DNA of 64,000 nucleotides from Theobroma cacao (Eukaryota; Streptophyta; Magnoliopsida; Malvales; Malvaceae). The stretch spans positions 26,273,471 to 26,337,470 of the forward strand of contig NC_030852.1 in the NCBI RefSeq assembly GCF_000208745.1, written 5' to 3'. The translations under genes were made by a program, and so were the position numbers. Each line of letters starts with the position of its first letter. Position 1 is the first letter of the stretch. Below are positions 51,427 through 64,000 of the stretch, piece after piece. A model generated the notes under the pieces. It had not been told where the DNA came from. It searched no databases and worked only from the letters and a program-made list of their open reading frames with translations.

Positions 51427-52390
51427 CATCCTTAGTCCAAAACTCCAAATTCCCCAGTTTACTCTATTTGTTTTTTCTTTTTAAAGGTCAATTTTCTCAG
51501 CAGATTCTAGTACGCCACAAGGGCTTTAGCCTAAATGATTTGTTGGTAGAAATTCATAATAAAAGAAAAAGAAATTAGAAGGATTGACATGTAAGATAAG
51601 GAGTGGTGGGAAAGCATGCCAAACTAGTATCTGGAACTTGTCAAAATTGGTTGGTCTGAACTGGAAAGTGTTACCATTGAAAATATTAAGAACATACCAA
51701 GGCAGAGTAACAAATCATCGGCTTAATTGTCTGCATTAATCCTTCTTAGACACGTGGTCCATTTCATAGAGCTTGACCCAGTAAAGAGGAATTACAGCTT
51801 TTGAATAATCTTCCCTAAGTTGGTGAAGACTGAAAGTGATCATGAGAAGGACATCGAATGCTAGTTCATTACCTACTTTCGCTTACTGGTCAGCCAGCTG
51901 GGCCTTTTTTGACCTCTGAGTAGGCTAATTAAGCTTCACTCCAGGAATATATTTCTGCTAATGAAATGAAAAATTATGTAACAAGAAGAACATGTCATAA
52001 CAAAGCTTTTATGTCATGTGGCTACCAATGGCCTAAACTAATGCTCATTTTGTCGTCCTTGACTCCTGTCCTTAGGTTAGGGGAAGAGAAAAGACAAAGC
52101 CACAAACAAGCATCCAAATGAACACGAGTGAAAGAGCCACCCTTCCAAACTATCGTGCCAGTTTTCCATTGGCTGTTTATCAGTGCGGTGGATAGGGAGT
52201 CCATGATTCATTCTTCTCGTTTTTAACTTCCTAAGACAGCTATCTCAATTCAATTTTTCAGTCACTCCATTCATTCATTTCATTTTCATTTTCATCTATT
52301 CTCAATTGGTCTTATCTTACCTCGTTTTACCACTGCTTGGGTTGAAAATTTTCGAGGCAACTTTTCCATTATTGGAAGACAAAAGTTGAC
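51427..52390. other. Intergenic, upstream of the small ORF
   Basis: No gene supported. An ABRE-like ACACGTGGTC is near 51750. The last 130 bases before 52391 are CT-rich, like a plant 5' leader. Confidence 0.45.
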
Positions 52391-52525
52391 ATGGGAAGGT
52401 GCTGTTCAGATACTGATGAGTTCCTGCTGCTGGGGTTGGTGCTGGCTTTGGTCATGGCAATGATGTTCTTTGTCATTTGTCAACCCCATCCCGGGAGGAG
52501 AGTCGCTGTCTACCACTGCTACTGA
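52391..52525 (+). CDS. Candidate small single-pass membrane protein, 44 aa
   Basis: An ATG ORF of 44 codons plus TGA. The N-terminus MGRCC offers a myristoylation glycine and two palmitoylatable cysteines. Residues about 11-30 are a strongly hydrophobic segment rich in Leu, Val, Ala and Met. The tail is short and basic-aromatic, QPHPGRRVAVYHCY. A CT-rich leader precedes it and AATAAATAAAT follows about 90 bases after the stop as a possible polyadenylation signal. The pattern acidic N-terminus, one membrane span, then a -VY-x-C tail resembles short plant membrane peptides that I recall only loosely, so I assign no family. Higher GC than the surroundings and the signal structure support a real gene, but there is no intron or other proof. 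Confidence 0.45.
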   Translation: MGRCCSDTDEFLLLGLVLALVMAMMFFVICQPHPGRRVAVYHCY

Positions 52526-55490
52526 AGTCTTTGAATCCCATTAGCAATTTTCAGCTGATTGTGCTTGTCAACCACCTTAGGTTTTGAAATTTGCACACCG
52601 CTTTAGCGTACTAAATAAATAAATGTGAGTTTGCTCAAGATGGTGATCCGTTTCTTCTTCTTTTCTATTGTTCGCTTTTCTTGTCTAATTCAGAGTCAAT
52701 TTATACTACTATCTAGTTTAGTAATGTTCAACTAAAGGACAATGGTCCACTTGTAAGAAGCATTCAATTTCCCAGATGTAAGCCTTGTAATGGCCAGGCG
52801 AAAGATCCTATTGAAATAAAGTCCTCTCATTTTTAGACTTTATGATTTGTTTGTGTATTACAATGATGTTTGTGGCTACAAGAGAGATCCAGTTTTAGCT
52901 CTTAGGCGTCAAATATTTGCAGATTAGGAACCAGGATTGTAAATGAAGGTAGATTTCGAGTAGACATTGAACAGCAGCAAATGTAAAAAGAGAAGCAAAG
53001 AAAAAACACTGTCCAGTACTGCAGTATTAAATAGTAAAAATTACACAATAACGTCTCTAGGTTCTGATTGAAGTCCCCTACATACATTCTTCCTTTTTTG
53101 TTTAAATTCTTTTGGGGTGCCAAATAACCATAAGCCTTTGCAGACTGCAGTGGTCTAGTAGCATATCCCACAATGATGAAGTTTATGTCGAGTCTTGAAC
53201 ATTCGTGAATTATGGCCTCAAACTCTCTTTCAGAGTAGTGAGATTCATACGGTCAATATTATACCACCCATCAGGTTTCCTGAGCCATAAAAATCTTCCT
53301 TCGTTGTTCATCTATTGTTTTCTGGACTTGTGGGGGTTTCCGAAATTATTGAGGAGGTACATTATTGACGTCTTAATTGTCTGGTCTGTGATACAGAATT
53401 ATAGGCTTGCTAATTTTGTGGCCCACATCCTTGTCAAGGGGCAGTGACATACTGACATGTAGTTTTGTGGGGCCATTTCCCATCTCCCTCACACCTGTTA
53501 CTGTGCCTTCTGCTGTGGGGCAAAGTGGTGCTGTCCTTGTCTCTCTGTTCCTTGGTGCGACTGTTCTTGCTTGGTCCTTCCATGGCTATCTTCTTTCCTT
53601 TTGCATCTGACTCCTTTCCTGTGATCCATGAGTCCCGCACTACGTTATAGCAACCCCAAGCATCCCTGATTGCAACATAAATAATGGCCTAAATTAACGA
53701 CCTGCAAACTTATTCTGAAACAGCGCCCTTCAGCAGATCAGCGTTTCGCAGGGTTGCAAAGATCCCAATCTCCTACCGCCTACCCAGTGTCATAACGACC
53801 CTCCAACTTACTAGTTCCAGAATTAAGACCAATGGACGATTACAGGCGCAAAATCTCATACAAACCTGCAAGCAAACATCAGCAAACTTCTGCCTAATTA
53901 ACAGGTTTCCATCCTTGTGGCTTTCTCTTCCTAACATCACTTGATGTATTCAAGTTTTGGAGCACCATCATACATGGAGAATTCCGGAAATATTGAGGAC
54001 AATGTGGAGAGAGCCCAGTCTACAGTCTTCTTGATACATCCACCCATCATTTGACACAAGATCATTAGGATATCTGATGAGTCACGAGATCTACAGTATA
54101 ATATGCTATCTTTCTATCTTCATCAACCTCCCATTGAGAAGAAAAGAGTCGAGAGTCCAGGATAGACATATCGAGCAAGGTTCAGTCACAGGTTTCTGAT
54201 GAAGAGCCATGTCTGTCCGCTGTACACCGCATTTAACAGCGTATCATGCAATATCCACTGTGCAAGTCAACGAACTGGGAATGGAAGGCAACATAATTTT
54301 GAGGAAGAGAAACAAGTTGACGGTGCAATTCCAAGTAATACAGAGACATTGGCACTCGAGCAAGGATGGCTGCTACGGATAACGTTGCTTCAAGGTGATT
54401 GAGCATAGCCAGTGTTTGGCAATCAAATTTGAAGCATGGAGGAGCTAACGAATGCAATTTTACCTGCTGGAACCTGATTGTGATAGCGGAGTATATTTTT
54501 GTCAACGCTGCACATTCTCCTTTGATTTTGCCTTAAATGGCAGGTTCACGTACATCAACCTCAAATCCTCATCCTTCAGAGAGATAGGGATGATATTACT
54601 ATATACTGAACGCTGAAAATGGTTTTGAATCCTTCCGAATTATTATAATTTCCACTTACCAGGGCTTGTGTTCTCCTCTCCCATGCCACCTCTTACTTGT
54701 TCTTCTCTCCCAGTTACAAAAGTCCTTGAGTTTTGGGCAAAGAATTGTTGAGGTTTTGTGCAAAAGTAAGAATGGCAAAGGGGGTCTGGTTGCCGGTGGT
54801 GGAGGGAGCACAAAACACCCATTCCCTCCTCTCTCTCTCTCTCTCTCTCTCTCTAGTGCATCCTCCTCCCTGTACGCCTGACGTTCCCGGTTCTCTTCTT
54901 CTCTCCCTTTCCTTCCCTCTTTCTTTCTCGCATTCCCTCCTTAAGGTCCACTACGACAATGTTTTGGACGTAACTTGGACAAATTAAAAACACAGCTGAG
55001 TTGGAAGCTGCCACGTGGCTATCACACACAGGTTTCCAACCCAGTTTTTACGTAGATGTTAGTAGTATAGATTACAGATATGCATGTACAAACAAGAAAA
55101 GTTCCTCATTGAACTTCAATCCTCACCATTCTTTGCCAGTACAATTTCAGAAATTTACCTCATTCCAAGGTTCAATAACTGTTATCTTTTTCACCAAGTC
55201 ATTAATTGATCAGACAAAGTTATCATATAAGTAATCTTCAAGAGAGCCACCACTAGCAGCTCCTCAGCACAAGGAAGCTGCTAATCAACAAATTGCAAGT
55301 AGAACATACATGTCCAGCAAAAGCTAATAAGCACAGTCCACGAGAACGTTGAACTTTATGGAATCATATCTTCAACTAAATAAACAGCTTATATTCAGAT
55401 ATAATCCTTTGTGTCATTGTATTGTGTTCAGATTCACCAGGTCAGTGAAAAATAACTTAAAGTAGGAACAATTGGCAGCTCCAGCACAGA
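52526..55490. other. Intergenic, 3 kb, no supported gene
   Basis: Moderate GC for this window but only short ORFs. The ORF at 53205-53447 ends in a stretch (NYRLANFVAHILVKG) that weakly recalls the RNase H end of plant LINEs, not enough for a call. A (CT)12 run is at 54831-54854. A short motif CCACGTGGC is near 55010. Confidence 0.45.
54831..54854. repeat. (CT)12 microsatellite
   Basis: 24 bases of uninterrupted CT, followed by CT-rich sequence. Confidence 0.95.
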
Positions 55491-58315
<2,825 letters not shown>

Positions 58316-59636
58316 CTTTTCAATTTTCGTTCTCTATCAAACCCTAAACCCAATAATAATAAGGGAGAAGAGGAAAAAAAGAGGCCACCAAATTGAAATG
58401 GGAAAAGGGAAGAGCCAAAGAATAATTAAAGCGTTTCTCTTTAGTCTTTAGTCTTTACTCCCTCTGGCTCCCTTTAAATACGTTTATTTTTCCTTTTCTC
58501 CTCCTGCCCTTTTGTTGAGCAGAATAAAAAAAAAAAAAAAAGTGAGAAAGAAAATTAACGGCAGCTGTTTTATTTGCGCCAAATCTTAGCGGTAATTTTA
58601 TCCTCTCCAATCGGTTAAAGTATTTTTAAACTTCTCAAAACCATAACAGTAACTTCAAATTTTTTTTTTAAAAGGCAAACTACAATCCTTTTTAAAAATA
58701 AAATCTAAAAACCACCGCATGATAATATATTTAAAATATTAAATTTTTTTCTTGATATATCTTAAAAAATATGAATTTTCAATCTAAATAAATATACTTT
58801 TAAATGATAAAATTTAATATCATTGTTTGTCGATACTTAAAAATTCAAATTTGTCGATGATGAATTATAAAGATATTGTTTTGAATAGAGATGACAATGG
58901 GTATGTTATTTTTGATTACTTGAGAATATCTAATTAGATTACGTGTGTTCAGATATCTTATATTAGGTTTTGAAGTAAGTTTGAATAGAAAATTTACTGC
59001 TCATTTTGAGTTGAGATATCATCCCTTTGACTCTAAACTTAGTTAAATATATTTTATATTATAATATTTATAATTAAATATCAAAATTTTGTAAAAAGAG
59101 GGATTTAAACTTGGGGGAGGAGAATAATTTAGAATATTGATAATGGAGTAAATTTAATTTATTTTATCAAACTATCAATAAATAAATATATTTGTTCTAT
59201 TCTCTAACCCTTACCAATAACAAAGTCCAATCTTTTTCACTTTGCCAAAGCTATTGCTCGTCGTTTCTCTTCTATTGTCTGTCTTCTTCCTTTAGCTTTC
59301 CCATTCCTCTTCAACTTTTCTCTTTTTCCATTCCCCTCACCAAAAACCCAAAATTGTAAATTTGATTGCCACAATTTGATCTCTTTCTTAAGTTACCTTA
59401 AAGCATATCAACCAAGAACATCAACTCAGATCATGAAGAATAAAGAGTCAAGCTGTAGTGAAATAAGTATGAAAGACTCTTTGCATAGAATGACTGAAGT
59501 TGCTTTGTAAATAGCAAAAGGAATAAGGTTGAAACGCACTATCTCGTCACAAGACAAAAGAAAGAAGAGAAGAAACATAAAGTGCACCGTTTCATTAATA
59601 GAAGAGCGACATCGTTTTAGCTTGATTCAAAGTTAC
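58316..59636. other. Intergenic between UBC27 and the copia element
   Basis: UBC27 promoter near 58320-58480, then AT-rich DNA. A pyrimidine-rich block lies at 59220-59340. No gene seen. GCGACATCGTTTT at about 59607 resembles the motif duplicated at 11111-11260. Confidence 0.45.
58339..58348 (-). promoter_or_regulatory. Telo-box in the UBC27 5' leader
   Basis: AAACCCTAAA about 24 bases upstream of the UBC27 start. Telo-boxes are frequent near transcription starts of housekeeping plant genes (established). Effect here is inferred. Confidence 0.4.
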
Positions 59637-62600
59637 TGTTAATAATTCTTTAAGTGATAGTTAGTTGGTTAATTATGTTAGTTAGGTAGGCTCTTTTGTC
59701 CATTTCCTATTCTTTTGTAAAGACTCTGTAAATAAGGCCCTCCTTTGTACATTTTCTGATGATGAATGAATTAATCATTCCCAATCATTCTTTACAATAT
59801 CTCTCTCTTTTCATCATGGCATCAAAGCCATTAAAGGTTCTGCAAAGGTAGATTTGGGAGATCATAGTAGTTGCTCAGTTTGTTATAGCCTTCCTTCATC
59901 AATCATCCTTCTTCAACTCTTCAATAAGTTGAGTCATCTCTTCTTTTACACTTTGATCTACATATTTCTTAGTGAATCATGTCAGAGTCGACTGAATTGA
60001 GATCTCAAGTCTCACAAACTTCTACTGAATTAAGATCACAAGTATCTCTCATTACAGATCCACATTCCTCATAATACTTGCATTACATTGATCACTCATG
60101 ATTAGTTGTGATCATTCCCAAACTAACCACAAACAATTATGTTGCTTAAGGTCGATCATTTCTATTAGTGTTGTCAATTAAAAATAAGATAAGGTTATAC
60201 CCTATTTACCCTTTCTAGATCCAATGTAACAATTTGTTGGTGGCATAGCTTCTAGAATCTACCACACAACCTATAGCATCGACAATATTTTATATGGATT
60301 CTGCAATGGAGACCTGGAATACACTTAAGCAAAAATTTTCTTAGTCTGATGACATTAGAGTTTGTAACTTGCAATACACATTAGGGAGCATAACACAGGG
60401 GTCAAAGACTGTTGATGCTTACTTTATAGAACTTAAAGGAGTTTGGGAAGAGTTGAGATGCTTTGGACCCTTACCATATTGTGAATGTGGTAAATGCAAT
60501 GCAATCGTTTGAAAAGATACATTGATCAATATCATAAAGACATGGTATTTCAATTTTAAATAGTCTGAATGACTTTTTCTGCCATGAGGTTACAAATCAT
60601 TCTTATAGATCCTATACCAAGTTTAGATAAAGGCTATAGCTTGGTTTTAAGGGAGGAAACTCAAAGAACTTCGATCGTTCAAGCATTACCTACCTTAAAA
60701 TCATTTACTATGTTGATTGTCAGTGAGGCAAGCAAGAAGGCTACAAAAGACTTACAATGTACACATTGTGGCAAAAAAGGTGACAACAAGGAGAAATGCT
60801 ATAGGTTGGTTGGATATCCTGAAGATTTCAATTTCACTAAAACTAAGACAAACTTCAGGAAAGGGAAAGCTATGGCAAATAATGTTACAAACATGAATTA
60901 CAGTCAATTGTCAGGAATATAGTCAAAATAGGGTGATGAATTCGTTGGCAATGATCCTATGTCCCAATTGTCAACAATCAAACAACAAGTCAACAAACTC
61001 AATGGAGCTCTTTAGTGAGAATGGGATCACTTGCAATGATGGTAAAATCTCTTCACCAAATAGTCCTCAACACAAACCATCTTTGATCAACTTTGCTTTT
61101 ATAGGTATTGTCTCCAATTATCCATGTTTCATTACTCCAAATAACTTACCATATAGTTTAAAACATGTCAATAATTACTTTAAAAAAAAAAAAAACATGT
61201 AAGTAACCTTGTAATTAAACAAGATAGTTAGATCATGGACTTTGGTGCTACAGACCACATTTATCACTCTTTAGACATATTCATTTTAGCTAAACCAATA
61301 AATAATCAATTTATACACTTGCCAAACAATGGTAAAGTTCCTGTTACTCACATAGGAACTGTTAGGATAACACCTCTGTTGATACTTAAAAATATTCTAT
61401 GTGTTCCTAGTTTTAATTTTAATCTCATGTTAGTGAATGAATTAACCAAGTCAAAGAGTTCATGCCTTTTTTCCATTGACACATATTGTGTTATTTAGGA
61501 CCTTCCATCATGGAGAGTGATTGGGTTTACTAGAGTGTCTTCAGGCCTCTATCTGATGCAGGATAACCAAGGTGAACAAGACTTCTCTCATTTTTGTTTT
61601 AAAAACTTTGTTAAGAATCTTTTGTCTTTTTTATAAATTCCTCCAAGCCAAGATACACAAATTTTGATGTTTGACATTTTAGATTGGGGCATGCTTCAAT
61701 GGAAAGAATTACCGTACTGCATCAAAGTTTTCTAGAAATTAATTGTTCAAGTGATTTGTTGTGTGAAATTTGTCCAATGGCAAAGCAAAAGAGACGGTCA
61801 TTCCCAGTTCATATTCAAAACATCAAAGCAACTTTTGAATAGTTCACATGGACATATAGGGACCATACGAAGTTCTTACTTTAAATGGTAATAGATATTT
61901 TTTAACTATTGTAGATGATTTCTCATGTTTTACTTGGATATATTTGACGAAAAACAAGTTAGAAGTTTCATCAATTATACTTGTTTTCACTAACCTTGTT
62001 CAAAATCCATTTGATAATTTTATAAAGTGTTTGAGATCAGACAATGGTAAAAAATTTGAATTCATTGATTTTTACAATAAAAATGGAATTGTTCATCAAC
62101 TATCCTGCATTGGTACACCACAACATAATGGTGTTGTGGAAAGAAAACACCAACATATTCTAGCTGTGGCAAAAGCTTTAAGAATTTAGTCAAATGTTCC
62201 ACTTAGCTTCTAGAGGGATGCAGTTTTAACTACTATACATATAATAAATAGAGTACCAACCAGAGTTTTATAAAACAAGTCACCATATGAAATACTTTTC
62301 AAAAAGCCTCCTTCATTCAACCACTTCAACGTATTAAGATGTTTATGTTTGTTTCCACACAAACACAGCATAGAAGAAGTTTGATAACAGAGCTAGTAAG
62401 TGTGTTTTTATAGGGCATCCAAACCATGTCAAAGGGTACAAAATATATGATCTTAAAGCACAAAAAGTACTAGTATCCAGAGATGTTTTTCATGAGGATC
62501 CTTTTCCTTTCCACTCTTTAAAGCATGACAAATAAGATATTACATTTCATCAAACACGTAGTATACATGTTACTTTTTTTGACATTTTTGATTCAAATCT

Positions 62601-64000
62601 TGCAAATTCACATTTCCTTGACCAAACTCAAGTTGAATTGTGTCCTAATGAGTCTTCACCAACTGTAGAACAGCTTTCCACATCAATAAATGATGAAATT
62701 TCTCAAAATTCATCACTTGGTAGTAGTGTGCCTGATAATGACAGTACTAATCAACCTAAAACAAACCATACCATTGATTCAATTCAGCCAATTAGGAGAA
62801 GTATAAGAATGAAAAGCATACCAAAGTACCTAGAAGCATATCAGATATATCTACCTTCTCATACTAGTATCGTTAGCTCACATCCTATATCCAAATTCAT
62901 TTCTCTTCATAATCTGCCACCAAAACATAAAGCATTCACTATATCATTGTCAAACATACAAGACTTTACATCTTATCATCAAGCAATGACTCATTCACAC
63001 TGAAGAGATGCAATGGTAGTTGAATTAAAAGCTTTGGAAGAAAATGACACTTGGAGTGTAGTACCATTACTTGTTAATTATCACACTGTTGGTTGTAAAT
63101 GGGTGTATAAGACCAAGTTGAATGAAAAAGGTGAAGTAGAAAGGTACAAAGCAAGATTGTTACCAAAGGGTACAGTCAAGTAGTTGGTTTTGACTATTAA
63201 GAAACCTTTAGCCTTGGGGCTAAACAATCTACAATGAGGATTTTCTTTGCACTTGCAGCTGTAAACAACTGGATGCTAACTCAGCAACATGTAAACAATG
63301 CATTTTTATATGGAGATTTAAATTAAGAAGTTTTCATGGAGCTGCATGAGGGATAAATAGTTAAGAGGGAATATCCTAATGGATCAAAGTTATCATGTAA
63401 ACTCCACAAATCTTTGTATGGGTTCAAGCAAGCTTTAAGGCAATGGAATGCTAAATTGACATCATCCATTATCCATTATGGATTCAAACAATCGTTATCA
63501 GACTATTCATTGTTCATTATGAACACAACTGATGGTGATTTTGAAGCTTTGCTAACATATGTTGATGACATTCTAATTGGCAACACCTCTGCTCAAGCTG
63601 TAGCTATAGTCAAGGAACACTTGAGTTCACAATTTTAGCTTAAGGATCTAGGCACAATAAAATATTTCCTTGGTTTTGAGATAACAAGATCACCACAAGG
63701 AATTTCAATATATCAGAGAAAGTACACACTTGATTTGCTAGAAAAACATGGCCCATTTAGAACTAAGCTTGTGTCAACACCTATTGATTACAATGTAAAG
63801 TTAAAAAAAGTAAGCAAAGAAGATGAGTTAGCAAATCCCCCAAAGTATAGACAGTTGGTTGGAAAGCTTCTTTATTTGGCATTTACAAGGCCTGACATAT
63901 CCTATGCAATGCAAACTTTAGCTCAGTTCATGGACAAGCCAACACATGAGCATTATACAACAACTTGTAAGGTACTAAAGTACTTAAAGACAACACTTGG
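59637..64000 (+). mobile_element. Degenerate Ty1/copia LTR retrotransposon, 5' portion, runs off window
   Basis: The probable 5' LTR is about 59637-59816: it starts TGTTAATAATTC and has a TAAATAAGGCC-type promoter. A primer-binding site, TGGCATCAAAGCCA at 59817-59830, differs by two bases from the usual copia initiator-tRNA-Met site. Domains then follow in copia order: gag (about 60240-60530), a zinc knuckle at 60754-60800 whose histidine position is altered, a protease with D-F-G-A-T in place of the usual D-S-G-A-T near 61235, GAG-pre-integrase (about 61680-61800), integrase (about 61860-62400), and reverse transcriptase (63010 onward) with the YVDD motif at 63558-63569. RNase H and the 3' LTR are beyond the end. 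Many in-frame stops and frameshifts show an inactive copy. Confidence 0.88.

Noticed and set aside
53205..53447. Possible RNase H tail of a LINE
   Set aside because: Only a short resemblance at the end of the ORF; no neighbouring reverse-transcriptase motifs.

Overview
The window is nuclear DNA of a eudicot plant, from a draft assembly with N-runs at 2853-2899, 11327-11909 and 49338-49521 and a single N at 29420. The evidence is multi-exon genes with GT-AG introns, a eukaryotic tRNA, plant-only families (NAC factor, NO VEIN-like ATPase, UBC27-type E2) and plant transposons. The sequence does not fix the species.

Layout, left to right. 1-1964 is the right part of a CACTA DNA transposon. 3320-3391 is tRNA-Gln(UUG). 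5068-7963 (+) is a DHHC protein S-acyltransferase. 9587-10470 (-) is TIM8, a two-exon mitochondrial import chaperone that is easy to mis-call because of intron read-through. 10471-16790 is AT-rich intergenic DNA with repeats. 16791-17890 (+) is a NAC transcription factor of the NAC083/VNI2 type with a GC-AG intron. 19771-20911 (+) is a 251-residue protein I do not recognise, with a possible myristoylation start. 22046-29932 (-) is a 1711-residue GHKL-ATPase of the NO VEIN-like class with five internal repeats and transposon insertions in both introns. 32976-36838 (+) is a 14-exon pyruvate dehydrogenase E1-beta gene with a stop codon in exon 7 and a lost splice acceptor before exon 9. 37784-42417 (-) is a CDK-like Ser/Thr kinase with an acylation-type N-terminus. 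48203-51426 is a complete CACTA element with a CAT target duplication. 52391-52525 (+) is a possible 44-residue membrane-protein gene. 55491-58315 (-) is a UBC27-type ubiquitin-conjugating enzyme with a UBA domain. 59637-64000 (+) is a decayed Ty1/copia retrotransposon that runs off the end.

The genes do not form a pathway. They are independent plant genes covering protein acylation, mitochondrial import and metabolism, transcription, signalling and ubiquitination. The most useful results are exon-level models joined by phase, the CACTA pair that shares ends but carries different GC-rich tandem-repeat modules, the damaged PDH E1-beta gene, short transposons with target duplications inside introns, and the small ORF at 52391. 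I found no operon, CRISPR array or clearly unprecedented system.
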